From contig JAICQQ010000055.1 in assembly GCA_025937785.1 (NCBI GenBank), forward strand, positions 1 through 40,193: a stretch of 40,193 nt of DNA. The letters run 5' to 3'. The position numbers and the translations under genes were made by a program. Every line of letters begins with the position of its first letter. Positions within the stretch are counted from its first letter, which is position 1. Shown here one piece after another: positions 26,385 to 34,627 of the stretch. The notes under the pieces are model-generated. The model ran no database searches, was not told the origin of the DNA, and saw only the letters and a program-made list of their open reading frames with translations. This DNA comes from Polyangiaceae bacterium. GTDB taxonomy: Bacteria > Myxococcota_A > Polyangia > Polyangiales > Polyangiaceae.

Positions 26385-26661
26385 GGGCTCGCGCGGTCGG
26401 CGCGTACGGGTTACAGGGCTCGCGCAGCACGGGCCACACGCGCGGTCGGCGCGTACGCGCGGTCGGCGCGTACGGGCCACAGGGCTCGCCGGTCGGCGCG
26501 CACGAGCCACAGGGCTCGTGCGGTTGGTGCCCACAGGGCTCGCGCGGTCGGCGCGTACGGGCCACAGGGCTCGCGCGGTCGGCGCGTACGGGCCACAGGG
26601 CTCGCCGGTCGGCGCGGTCGGTGCGCACGGGCCACAGGGCTCGTGCGGTCGGCGACTACAG
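26385..26661 (+). repeat. Tandem repeat array, 31-bp unit, about eight units
   Basis: Units begin GGGCTCG and run to CCACA. Boundaries are at 26385, 26416, 26482, 26512, 26536, 26567, 26598 and 26637. The units at 26536-26566 and 26567-26597 are identical 31-mers; others are 24, 30 or 39 nt, and the 66-nt second unit contains nested partial copies of CGCGGTCGGCGCGTAC. The last unit decays after 26650. The period is not a multiple of three, so it does not encode a simple peptide repeat. There are no unique spacers, so it is not CRISPR. It lies between two divergently unrelated genes whose 3' ends face it. Confidence 0.85.
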
Positions 26662-26742
26662 ACCGCGGGAGCGCGGCTTCGAGCCTGCTCATCCTCGAAT
26701 AAGCATGGAGGCTCGCGAGACCCGGAAACTCTGGACGGAAAT

Positions 26743-26762
26743 CCGATCAGTCTTGAGATCGG
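26743..26762 (-). terminator. Small hairpin downstream of aroG
   Basis: CCGATC and GATCGG pair around an 8-nt loop, 10 nt past the aroG stop on the minus strand, followed by ATTT. The 6-bp stem is short, so this is a weak terminator candidate. Confidence 0.25.
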
Positions 26763-26772
26763 GAACCGGGGT

Positions 26773-27894
26773 TCAGGCGATGTGGGCGGCGGCCTTGGGG
26801 ACGCTGGCGGCGAGGCGCTCGAGCACGCGCACCGTCGTGTCGAAGTCGATGCACGGGTCGGTCACGCTCTGCCCGTAGACCAGATCTGCTTTAGAGCCCG
26901 TGATGTCTTGGCGCCCGGCCTTGATGTTGCTTTCGATCATGAGCCCGAGCACGTTGTCGTTGCCGGCAGCGATCTGATCGGCGAGCTCGAAGGCGACGAC
27001 CGCCTGCTGCTCGACGCTCTTGCCGCTGTTGCCGTGGGCACAATCCACCAGGACGCGCTGGTTGACTTTGGCCTTCGCGAGCTGGCGGCCCGCCTCTTCG
27101 ATGTGTTCGCGCTTGTAGTTCGGACCACTGGTACCACCGCGGAGAACGACGTGCCCTTCAGGGTTGCCCTGCGTGCGGACTACGGCGACTTGGCCGGTGT
27201 CATTGACGCCCAAGAAGCTGTGGGGCTGTGCTGCAGCGAGCATGGCGTTGATTGCCGCCGAGAGGCTGCCGTCGGTGCCGTTCTTGAACCCCACGGGCAT
27301 CGAGAGCCCACTCGCCATTTCGCGGTGGGTCTGGCTCTCGGTAGTGCGGGCGCCGATCGCGGCCCAGGCGATCAGGTCGGAGATGTACTGGGGCACGATC
27401 GGGTCGAGAAATTCAGTCGCCGCCGGCAAGCCGATCTCGCTCACCTCGAGCAACAAGCGCCGGGCGGCCCGCAATCCCGCAGGAATGTCGTCACTACCGT
27501 CGAGGGCGGGATCGTTGATCAACCCCTTCCAGCCCACGGTGGTGCGCGGCTTCTCGAAGTAGACTCGCATGACCACGAGCAGCCGGTCGCTCAAGGGCTC
27601 GCTGAGCTTCTTGAGCTTGAGGGCGTAATCGATGGCGGCGTCGGGGTCGTGCACGGAGCACGGGCCGATCACGACGAGCCTGCGCGGATCGAGCCCGGCG
27701 ATCACGCGCGCGATGTCGCGGCGGGCGCGCAACACCGCCTGGGTGGCGCGCTCGGAGACGGAGATCTCCGTACGGATGTTGATCGGGTTGGGCAGCGGGG
27801 TGGTCGTGACTACACGAACGTTGAGGGTGGACGACTTCGAGGCGGCCTGCTGCGCGATGCCCGATGCCTTGTCCGTCTTAGTGGTAGTAGTCAC
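26773..27894 (-). CDS. aroG: 3-deoxy-7-phosphoheptulonate (DAHP) synthase, class I
   Basis: This enzyme condenses phosphoenolpyruvate and erythrose 4-phosphate in the first step of the shikimate pathway. The product is 373 residues. Class I alpha signatures are GPCSVHDPDAAIDYA, RVYFEKPRTTVGWKGLINDP, ATEFLDP, GFKNGTDGS, RGGTSGPNY and DCAHGNSGK. Its length resembles the AroF/AroG/AroH enzymes that carry a feedback-binding N-terminal extension; which aromatic amino acid would inhibit it cannot be told. The start is GTG 27894, before the Thr-rich segment; an ATG at 27978 is also in frame. GGAAAG lies upstream. The coding strand continues from the FHA activator, 117 nt away. Confidence 0.95.
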   Translation of the reverse strand: MTTTTKTDKASGIAQQAASKSSTLNVRVVTTTPLPNPINIRTEISVSERATQAVLRARRDIARVIAGLDPRRLVVIGPCSVHDPDAAIDYALKLKKLSEPLSDRLLVVMRVYFEKPRTTVGWKGLINDPALDGSDDIPAGLRAARRLLLEVSEIGLPAATEFLDPIVPQYISDLIAWAAIGARTTESQTHREMASGLSMPVGFKNGTDGSLSAAINAMLAAAQPHSFLGVNDTGQVAVVRTQGNPEGHVVLRGGTSGPNYKREHIEEAGRQLAKAKVNQRVLVDCAHGNSGKSVEQQAVVAFELADQIAAGNDNVLGLMIESNIKAGRQDITGSKADLVYGQSVTDPCIDFDTTVRVLERLAASVPKAAAHIA

Positions 27895-28011
27895 GGTCAG
27901 CTCGCTTTCCGTCGGCCGCTGGCCGAGTACACCGTACACACGAGCGACAAGCTTAGACTCGGCGCACAAGAAGCGCAATATGGGCCAATTTCGTGCCGCA
28001 TTGCTGGGATG

Positions 28012-30009
28012 CTAGCCGATGCCGAGCTGCTTCAGCTTCTTGTGCAGACCTTCACGGGTGATGCCGAGGCTTTTGGCAGCTTTGGTCTTGTTGTTGGCGT
28101 TGCGTGCTAGCGCGCCGAGCACGAGCTCGCGTTCGAATTCGTCCATCGCCTGCTTGAGGGTCGCAGGCTGCGCTGCACCCTGGTCTTGCGCTCCTGACGC
28201 CGAAGGGGGGGCATTCGTGGTCGCGGCAACTCCCCCCGGCGTCGTAGCGCCTGCTGCTCGCACGCGATCTGACAGTAAGTCTACGGAAACGTAACTGTCC
28301 GGGTCAGCCTGGATCACCAGGCGCTGCACCTCATTCTCGAGCTCGCGGACGTTTCCTGGCCAATCGTAGCGCGTGAGTCGATTCAAGGCCTCCTGCGAAA
28401 ACCCCAGCACGCCGCTTCCGTATTCGACTGCGTAACGTTTCAGGAAATGTTTCGCAATCAATGCGATGTCGGCTCGGCGTTCCCGCAGCGGCGGCACGCT
28501 CAATGGGAAAACGTTCAGCCGATAGAACAGGTCTTCGCGGAACCGGCCTGCTCGAGCCTCGGACTCCAGGTCCCGATTGCACGCCGCGACGACTCGCACG
28601 TCCACTCGCTTTTCTCGTGCCGCACCGAGCGGGCGGATCTCTCGCTCCTGCAGCACGCGCAGCAGCTTGGCTTGAAGAGCTAGCGGCAACTCGGCGACCT
28701 CGTCCAGAAACAGCGTGCCGCCGTCCGCCAGCTCGAAGAGCCCGCGCTTGTCCTCCGTCGCTCCAGTGAAGGCGCCGCGGCGGTGGCCGAAGAGCTCGCT
28801 CTCCAAGAGGTCCTTCGGGACCGCCGCACAGTTTTGCGCAACGAACAGCTTCTGGCTTCGCCCCGAATAGGCATGCAGCGCCGACGCGATCAGTTCTTTG
28901 CCGGTGCCGGTTTCCCCTTGAATCAGAACCGTGACCCGCGTGTTGGCTACCCTCTTCACCTGACTCAAGAGCGTCGCAAGAGCCTCGCTCTGTCCGATGA
29001 TCTCGGTCGCGGACTTTTGGGTCTGATGCTTCAGGTATTGGTTCTCGTGTTTAAGTTGCCGCTCGGCGCGGGTTAGCCGTTGGATCAGGCGGGCATTGTC
29101 GAGCGCAAGTGAGGCGTTCGTGGTCAAGATGCCGAGCACCTCGAGATCGGTCGTGTCGAACAACGCGGGCCGATCGCGGTTGTCGAGCTGCAGCACGCCG
29201 AGCACGGCATCGTTGCGCCACAGCGGAACACCGATCGTGCTCTTGATGTTGGCGCCGAGTAGCGACTCCGAGCTGAATGTTTCGGAAGGGGCGTCGGCCG
29301 CCAGCACCGCCGCGCGCTCGCGCACTACCTTTCTGAACACGCTACGCGTGATCGGCACGGGTTCGCTGGGCTGGACGCTCTGGCCGTCGGGACCCCGTAC
29401 GCGTGTGAGGATCGGCACGTACACCGGCTCTTTCGCGTCATCGGTTCCCGTCCCATCGGGGTCGTTCAAGATCAGGGTCGCGTGGGTGGCCCGCGGCACC
29501 AAAGTGAGTGCGGCATCCGCGATGACGGCGAGCGTGCGCTCTGAGTCCTGAGCGGCCCCGAGCAGGGCGTGCACCCGTGCCAGCGTGCGCAATAGATCCG
29601 TACTGTGCTCATTCGAGGTGGGGTGCTTGGCGAGCGAGTCGATCGGCTGCACCGAGACCACGTTCGCCGGCTCCTCGTCGTCGTGAATGTCGATAGCGAA
29701 GGCGGCGCCCTCGGCGACGCCGAGTCGGAGATGGTCGCCGCTCTCCAGCGTCACCGCGTCGTGCGGGCCCGGCTGAACCGTGATGAGCGCGCCGCCTCGC
29801 TCCACGAACGTGCCCCGATCGCTGTCGAGATCTTCGACGCGCACGCTGGCGGGTCCGATCGAGATCCGGCAGTGCTCGGGTGAAACCTCGGCAGCGGTGA
29901 CGCGGACGTCGCAGTGCGCTGCCGTGCCCAGCAGCACGAGGTCGCGCTCAGGCTCCAGGCTGTTACCCGCCCGTTGCCCTGTCAGGAACTTGAGTTGAAG
30001 AGTGGGCAT
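28012..30009 (-). CDS. FHA-GAF sigma-54-dependent transcriptional activator
   Basis: The product is 665 residues. An N-terminal FHA domain (about 1-105) has the phosphothreonine-binding SPEH and a RGTF strand. A GAF domain (about 145-320) follows, then the sigma-54 AAA+ domain with GETGTGKE, GAFTGA, LFLDEVAELP and WPGNVRELENE, and a C-terminal HTH (TKAAKSLGITREGLHKKLKQLG). Family knowledge: in myxobacteria such proteins are activated through Ser/Thr kinase phosphorylation read by the FHA domain. The ATG at 30009 starts the FHA fold. The in-frame ATG at 30111 would translate through the hairpin at 30029-30053 and is unlikely. Candidate partner kinases are the two in this window, but nothing links them directly. 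Confidence 0.93.
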   Translation of the reverse strand: MPTLQLKFLTGQRAGNSLEPERDLVLLGTAAHCDVRVTAAEVSPEHCRISIGPASVRVEDLDSDRGTFVERGGALITVQPGPHDAVTLESGDHLRLGVAEGAAFAIDIHDDEEPANVVSVQPIDSLAKHPTSNEHSTDLLRTLARVHALLGAAQDSERTLAVIADAALTLVPRATHATLILNDPDGTGTDDAKEPVYVPILTRVRGPDGQSVQPSEPVPITRSVFRKVVRERAAVLAADAPSETFSSESLLGANIKSTIGVPLWRNDAVLGVLQLDNRDRPALFDTTDLEVLGILTTNASLALDNARLIQRLTRAERQLKHENQYLKHQTQKSATEIIGQSEALATLLSQVKRVANTRVTVLIQGETGTGKELIASALHAYSGRSQKLFVAQNCAAVPKDLLESELFGHRRGAFTGATEDKRGLFELADGGTLFLDEVAELPLALQAKLLRVLQEREIRPLGAAREKRVDVRVVAACNRDLESEARAGRFREDLFYRLNVFPLSVPPLRERRADIALIAKHFLKRYAVEYGSGVLGFSQEALNRLTRYDWPGNVRELENEVQRLVIQADPDSYVSVDLLSDRVRAAGATTPGGVAATTNAPPSASGAQDQGAAQPATLKQAMDEFERELVLGALARNANNKTKAAKSLGITREGLHKKLKQLGIG

Positions 30010-30028
30010 GATCGGACTCGAAAATGAT

Positions 30029-30053
30029 CCGAGCCGGCGTTGAGCCGGCTCGG
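30029..30053 (-). terminator. Strong hairpin between the HEAT lipoprotein and FHA activator genes
   Basis: A perfect 10-bp stem CCGAGCCGGC/GCCGGCTCGG with a 5-nt loop is followed on the minus strand by ATCATTTTC. It lies 89 nt after the HEAT lipoprotein stop and 20 nt before the activator's ATG. It could terminate the upstream transcript or act as an attenuating leader hairpin. Confidence 0.55.
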
Positions 30054-30141
30054 GAGTAGCCGGCATCCGTGGACGTCGGCGTATCGTTGTTTCAGAGGTG
30101 CGCTCGTGCAAGGCCTTCGGTGTCGACCTCCGACGGTCGCT

Positions 30142-31896
30142 TCAGCCGCTCCGGCCGTCGATGCGGTACATGACCTGCTTCAGCGGCGCGTCGCCTGCCA
30201 CCTTGTCACCGTCGCCCGACTTCTTGTTCTTGTCGATGACCGCAGCGAGCTTTTTGGCGATATCGGCGGAGCCTTTCGGGGTCAGGTGGTCGATGGTCTG
30301 CGCGGCCACGAACCGGACGCCGGCATTCTCGAACGACGCGAGCGCCTCGACCATTTCGTCGCGGACCTTCTCGTTGCCATAGATGCCGATCATGTAACCA
30401 GCCTTGATGGCGGCGAACTGGTTCTTCTGATCCTGATTCTCGCTCTTCTCCATCTCTTTCAGGTAGCACTCGGCGTTCTTGTCGCAGGCGTTCACGACCT
30501 TCTCAGCCAAGGCGTACATGTCTTTCTCGACCTGCGTACCCATCTGATTGATCGCAGACTTGACCTGTTTCATTTGACCGGGCTCGGCGAGCTTGAGGGC
30601 CGTGAGCAAGGCGGAGCCTTGGAACATCTTCTTCTCGTCGCCCGTGCCCTTGACGTTGTTGGCTAGATCCAACAGCCAGGTCACCAGCGAAGAGTCGTAG
30701 AATTGCCCCGCTGACTCCGCGATCAGCACCAGCGCAGGGGCTCCACCCAGGCTCTCGTCGAGCGGAATGGCCTCGGCGGCGGTTTTGAACGCTGCGAGAG
30801 AGGCCGGCGTCGCGGGGATCTTTGGCAGTTCCTTGACGATGTGCGCCTTGTAAGTGGCTTTCAGATCGCCCTGTAGCATCTTGAGCATCGGATCGAGGCC
30901 CGCTTGGCTGCCCGCCGTTCCCAAGATCGCTGCGGCGATCTCGATCTGGATGGGATCCTTCGAGGGCTCCTTGGCGTCCGTCGCTTTTTGAACCTTCGCC
31001 TTGTAGTAGGCCTCGAGCTTGTCGTCGTCGCCAGTCAAGAGCTTACCGGCCCGGTCGACCGCGGGCTTGCCGATCTTGACGAGCGCCAGCAGCGCCGTGC
31101 TGGCGACGTCACCCTTTTCTGGGTCGAGCAGCACCTTCAGCAACGGCTCGACGGCTTCGGGAGCCTTGATGATGCCGAGAACTTCGGCCGCGGTGGTCTG
31201 CCAGAACACCTGATCGCGGTACGGATCGATCTTGTCGGTGTCCTTCTTGGTCTTGGGGCGGACGATGTCGGCGCCGAGCTTCGCGATCAGGCCGCTGGTC
31301 CACGACTTGTCCGCGATCTGAGTCATCGCGGCGTTGTAGTCCTTGTAGACGATGCCGCCGAGCATGGTGTGTGCTTCGAGCTTCTCGAAGGCTGCGAGCA
31401 CCGGACCCGACAGACCCGGAAGCTTCAGATCGCCAGCGGCGCGTACGGCCCACTTGATGTCGGCTTCGTCCGTGGTCGCGCGGGGGCGCTTGGCGAACTC
31501 TTCGAAGGCTTTCTTCAGCGCTGGTTCTGCCCGGGGATCGCGAATGTCGGAGAGTAGCTTGATCACCGACACGCGAGTCTTGGTGTCGAGATCGGCGTAG
31601 TGCTCGACGTAAGTCTTGATCAGCGGATCGATGATCTTGTCCAGCAGTGCTTTGACTTCTGGATTCGTCGTGTCGTTGTTGGCCTTGGTGACGGCATCTT
31701 CGAAGAACTGGGTCAGGCGCTTGACGGCGTTTGGACGCCACTTGGGGTCGTCGAGCTTGTCGATCCAGTACTCGGGTTGACTCTCATCTTTACAGCTCAC
31801 CAGCACCGAGGCGGTCGCGACCGTCGCGGTCGCGTACATGGTGCCGAGGGCCAGTGTGCTGATGAGCGAGACGATCTTTCGCGGGGAGCGGAGCAT
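30142..31896 (-). CDS. HEAT-repeat lipoprotein
   Basis: The product is 584 residues. A long signal region ends in the lipobox-like VLVSC (Cys35). The remainder is alpha-helical with HEAT-like repeats: DPKWRPNAVKRLTQFF, KTRVSVIKLLSDIRDPRAEPALKKAF, TTAAEVLGIIKAPEAVEPLLKVLLD, DVASTALLALVKIG, VRFVAAQTIDHLTPKGSADIAKKLA. This suggests a periplasmic scaffold attached to a membrane. The ATG has a strong GGGAGG 6 nt upstream. A TTGACA/TACGGT promoter precedes it with a leader of about 95 nt. The partner is unknown. Confidence 0.85.
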   Translation of the reverse strand: MLRSPRKIVSLISTLALGTMYATATVATASVLVSCKDESQPEYWIDKLDDPKWRPNAVKRLTQFFEDAVTKANNDTTNPEVKALLDKIIDPLIKTYVEHYADLDTKTRVSVIKLLSDIRDPRAEPALKKAFEEFAKRPRATTDEADIKWAVRAAGDLKLPGLSGPVLAAFEKLEAHTMLGGIVYKDYNAAMTQIADKSWTSGLIAKLGADIVRPKTKKDTDKIDPYRDQVFWQTTAAEVLGIIKAPEAVEPLLKVLLDPEKGDVASTALLALVKIGKPAVDRAGKLLTGDDDKLEAYYKAKVQKATDAKEPSKDPIQIEIAAAILGTAGSQAGLDPMLKMLQGDLKATYKAHIVKELPKIPATPASLAAFKTAAEAIPLDESLGGAPALVLIAESAGQFYDSSLVTWLLDLANNVKGTGDEKKMFQGSALLTALKLAEPGQMKQVKSAINQMGTQVEKDMYALAEKVVNACDKNAECYLKEMEKSENQDQKNQFAAIKAGYMIGIYGNEKVRDEMVEALASFENAGVRFVAAQTIDHLTPKGSADIAKKLAAVIDKNKKSGDGDKVAGDAPLKQVMYRIDGRSG

Positions 31897-31998
31897 GCGT
31901 TTCCTCCCAAAGGGCGGTTGAAGGGGCGTGCCTTCGAATCCGAGACAGCGCCCAGGGGATGCGGAAAACCCGCGAATCCCCGTAGTGTTAGCGTCCGG

Positions 31999-32028
31999 AC
32001 CGTACGCCGGAGCTTGCTCCCCTGTCAA
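31999..32028 (-). promoter_or_regulatory. Candidate promoter of the HEAT lipoprotein gene
   Basis: On the minus strand a perfect TTGACA (32028-32023), an 18-nt spacer and TACGGT (32004-31999) form the best sigma-70-like promoter in the window. Transcription would begin near 31992. Confidence 0.55.
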
Positions 32029-32192
32029 CGAACCGAAGCGCACACGAAACTCGGCGGGCTCGGTCCGCCGTCCGTCCCTGCGAGGCCAGCTGGCCCGAAC
32101 GCGCCCCTGATTCGAAGCGTCGGGAAAAATGCGCTCTGCTCTGAATGGGGCAGCCCATGTGCGTGTGAGGCACACATGAGCGGCGCGAACCG

Positions 32193-33137
32193 TTAGGTGG
32201 CGATACCGAGGTCTTCGAGCCTGTTCTTCAGCGCGACGAGCTTGGGTTCCGGTAGGTACGGGGGCGCCTGGCCCGCTTCGCGCACGAGCTGGTCGAGCTG
32301 CATGCCGTTGCGCGGGCCCAAGATCGTGCACCCGACGTGCTCGTTGTTGAGGACGAAGCGGAGGACGGCGGAGCGCAAGCTCGTGATTTCGCCGCTGACG
32401 AGCGGGCGCACTGCGTCGAGTTGGCGAATGCGGCGCTTCAGCTCGTCGGGCGTCCAGCGCTCGGCGCGGTGATCGGGCGCGCGGAACACGCGATAGGGGC
32501 TCCACACACCGCAGAGCTGCCCGTAGTTCAGCACGGAGTGCGCGAGGACCCCCGTCTCGTTCTGCTTGATGTCAGCCAGGCTCGCGTCGAGTGGCTTTTG
32601 ACGAAACACGTTGTAGCCCAAGCTGATCACCTCGGCGCCAGCCTCGATCGCCGAGCGCGCCACCTGATCATCGCCCGCGCTGACCCCCCAAGCCTCCAGC
32701 TTACCCTCGGCCTTGAGCGCCGCGAGCGTTTCGGTTGCCTCGCGGCGCTCGATGGTCTTCACCGACGGGTTGTGCAAGAGACCCACCGTGATCTTCGTAC
32801 GCTTCAGGCGTTCGAGTGATTGGTCGCAAGCTTGCCGCAGGTAGTCCGCGTCGAAGCGCTTGCGCGCGACGTTGTTGGAGCGATCGGTGCCCCACTTGGT
32901 GACGATGAACGCCTCCGCGTCGTTGCCCAACAGCTCGCCGAGCTTTTCTTCCATCTTGCCCTTGGCGTAGCAGTCGGCGGTCTCGAAGAGCGTGATGCCG
33001 AGCATGCGGGCGCGTTCGATGAGTTGCCCGCGCTCCGCCTCCGGGACTGCCCCATAGGCTTCGCCGGACAGCCCCCAGGTGCCGAGCCCGAGCTCGCTGA
33101 CGCTGAGGTTGGTTCGACCGAGTGTTCTTTTTCGCAC
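32193..33137 (-). CDS. Aldo/keto reductase
   Basis: The product is 314 residues with an AKR-type (beta/alpha)8 layout: RTLGRTNLSVSELGLGTWGL, then FETADCYAKGKMEE, TKWG (Lys81), LLHNPS (His122), WGVSAGDDQVA and a C-terminal CTILGPRNGMQLDQLV for NADP. The usual tetrad is Asp-Tyr-Lys-His. Here Tyr57, Lys81 and His122 are present, but the position five residues before Tyr57 is Glu52 instead of Asp. The gene lies 7 nt after cbiO, so it is probably the last gene of the Ni/Co transporter operon. A metabolic link to metal uptake is not evident. The substrate is unknown. Confidence 0.88.
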   Translation of the reverse strand: MRKRTLGRTNLSVSELGLGTWGLSGEAYGAVPEAERGQLIERARMLGITLFETADCYAKGKMEEKLGELLGNDAEAFIVTKWGTDRSNNVARKRFDADYLRQACDQSLERLKRTKITVGLLHNPSVKTIERREATETLAALKAEGKLEAWGVSAGDDQVARSAIEAGAEVISLGYNVFRQKPLDASLADIKQNETGVLAHSVLNYGQLCGVWSPYRVFRAPDHRAERWTPDELKRRIRQLDAVRPLVSGEITSLRSAVLRFVLNNEHVGCTILGPRNGMQLDQLVREAGQAPPYLPEPKLVALKNRLEDLGIAT

Positions 33138-33144
33138 GCGGGCT

Positions 33145-33945
33145 CTATAGCAGACTTCCGCGCTCGCCGCCCTGCGTCGCGAGTCCTGCGCGCACCAACA
33201 GTTCCTGATTGGTGAGAACTTCTCGCCCGCGGCCCGAGCTCACGAGTTTGCCCTGCTGGATCAGGGCCACTGTCGCGTCCAACTCGAGCGCCGCGGCCAG
33301 GTCGTGCGTCGCCACCAGCATGGTTCGATCGCTCGCGGCCATGGTATCGAGCAGCGCCTGCCGCGCGAGCGGATCGAGGCTCGCCGTGGGTTCGTCGAAG
33401 AGCACCGCATCTGGCTCGGTGGCGAGCGCGGCTGCGATGGCGACGCGGCGCTGCTCCCCCAAGCTCAGGTGGTGCGGACTTCGCCCCGCGTACGCACGAA
33501 GGCCTACCTCGTCGAGGGCGTGCCCCACGCGTGCGTTCACCTCGTCTCGCCCGAGCCCGTGCTGCTCGGGTCCGAAGGCAACTTCGCGTTGAACGGTTTC
33601 GCAGAAGAGCTGCTCGTCAGGATTCGCGAACACGAACCCGATCCTGCGGCGTGCTTCCTTCAGGGTTCGCTCGCCGAGGGTCAGCTCGCCAATCTGGATT
33701 CGGCCGGTGAAAGGCAGCGCTCCGACCAGCGCCAAGAGCAGCGAGGTTTTCCCCGCGCCGTTCGGCCCCACCAGCATGCAGCACTCGCCGGGCGCCACTT
33801 CGAGCGTCAGGGCTTCTATCACCGGCTGACTCGAACCGTCGTCCGCCGTGCGGAAGACGCTGACGTTCTCGAGGGCTACCCTGCCGCGCACGGCGCGGGG
33901 CGATGGTGGTGCTTGCAAGCGTTGCCCCTTACCAGGCCAAGGCAT
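33145..33945 (-). CDS. cbiO: ECF transporter ATPase for cobalt/nickel (CbiO/NikO)
   Basis: The product is 266 residues, an ABC ATPase of the energy-coupling-factor type. It has Walker A GPNGAGKTS (60-68), Q-loop FANPDEQLFCETV, signature LSLGEQRRVAIAAAL, Walker B AVLFDEP and switch THD. The NPDxQ form of the Q-loop is characteristic of ECF ATPases. It powers uptake of Ni2+ or Co2+ together with the CbiQ and CbiM proteins encoded just upstream. The first 17 nt overlap the cbiQ end. The N-terminal 20 residues are not family-like, so a later start is possible. Confidence 0.92.
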   Translation of the reverse strand: MPWPGKGQRLQAPPSPRAVRGRVALENVSVFRTADDGSSQPVIEALTLEVAPGECCMLVGPNGAGKTSLLLALVGALPFTGRIQIGELTLGERTLKEARRRIGFVFANPDEQLFCETVQREVAFGPEQHGLGRDEVNARVGHALDEVGLRAYAGRSPHHLSLGEQRRVAIAAALATEPDAVLFDEPTASLDPLARQALLDTMAASDRTMLVATHDLAAALELDATVALIQQGKLVSSGRGREVLTNQELLVRAGLATQGGERGSLL

Positions 33946-34627
33946 GCAGCAGCATCGCGCTGGCGAGCGCCAGCACGAGCGGACCCAGGTCTTGGCGCTG
34001 AAATTTGCTTTTCAGCTGCGCGTGGTCGAAACCGCGTAGGCGCCGCGCCAGACCCAAGCGCTCGGCGCGCTGGGCGCTCTGGACCAACAGTTCGGGGAGC
34101 ACGCTGATGCTCCCGCTGAGCCCGTGCGCTCCGCGCAGGCGGCGGGCGAGCAGAATCCGATGAGCGGTCGAGCGGAGCGTGTCGAGCTGAGAGGCCAGCC
34201 CCTCGATCACCTCGACCAGCGCCACTGGGGCACGCAGGGCGCCGAGCGCGTGCGCCAGCTCCGTGCCCGAGAGCCTGGACGTGAAGGTGAGCGCGACGGT
34301 TGCTGCGCCGAGCGCGCGTAGGCCGAGTTTCATCGCGCGTTCGACGTCGCCGACGAGGAGAAACGGGAGCAACAACGCGCCCACCATGCCCAAGGCAGCC
34401 CCCAGCCTGAGCGACAAGCGCTTGAAGTTGGGTTTCGCGAAGCAGGCGGCGCCCGCCGCGCATCCGAGCACGCCCAAGGCGACGGAGCCCGTCACGCTGG
34501 GAAGCGTCGCGATCGCCGCGGTGACCACGAGCGCCGAGAGCACGCGCGCTCCGGGGGTAGGCTCATCGAAAGCCCAGCGTTCGCGCAGCGCGACTACCTC
34601 GCTTGGCTGTTGCAAGGGCTCGGTCAT
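33929..34627 (-). CDS. cbiQ: ECF transporter transmembrane subunit CbiQ/NikQ
   Basis: The product is 232 residues with several hydrophobic helices in the first half (LSALVVTAAIATLPSVTG, SVALGVLGCAAGAACF, ALGMVGALLLPFLLV) and one at the end. The coupling region contains two Ala-Arg-Arg-Leu-Arg-Gly motifs (LLARRLRGAHG and LARRLRGFD), the conserved ARG-type helices of ECF T-components that contact the ATPase. The ATG overlaps the cbiM stop (ATGA) and its end overlaps cbiO, so the three genes are tightly coupled. Confidence 0.9.
   Translation of the reverse strand: MTEPLQQPSEVVALRERWAFDEPTPGARVLSALVVTAAIATLPSVTGSVALGVLGCAAGAACFAKPNFKRLSLRLGAALGMVGALLLPFLLVGDVERAMKLGLRALGAATVALTFTSRLSGTELAHALGALRAPVALVEVIEGLASQLDTLRSTAHRILLARRLRGAHGLSGSISVLPELLVQSAQRAERLGLARRLRGFDHAQLKSKFQRQDLGPLVLALASAMLLHALAW

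Larger units (their letters stand above)
26190..26772. other. Gene-free stretch with repeats between the activator and aroG
   Basis: These 583 nt carry a TATACT box, an 18-bp tandem duplication, the 31-bp repeat array and a small hairpin next to the aroG stop. Long open frames cross it in several frames, but they arise from the GC-rich repeats, change frame with each unit and have no ribosome-binding site. Confidence 0.6.

Noticed and set aside
26385..26661. CRISPR array
   Set aside because: The units are direct tandem copies with no unique spacers, varying unit length and no cas genes in the window.
26236..28110. 624-residue plus-strand open frame crossing the repeat array and the DAHP synthase region
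   Set aside because: It is the antisense of aroG joined to frame-free GC-rich repeats. It has no start signal, no domain and codon usage of a shadow frame.
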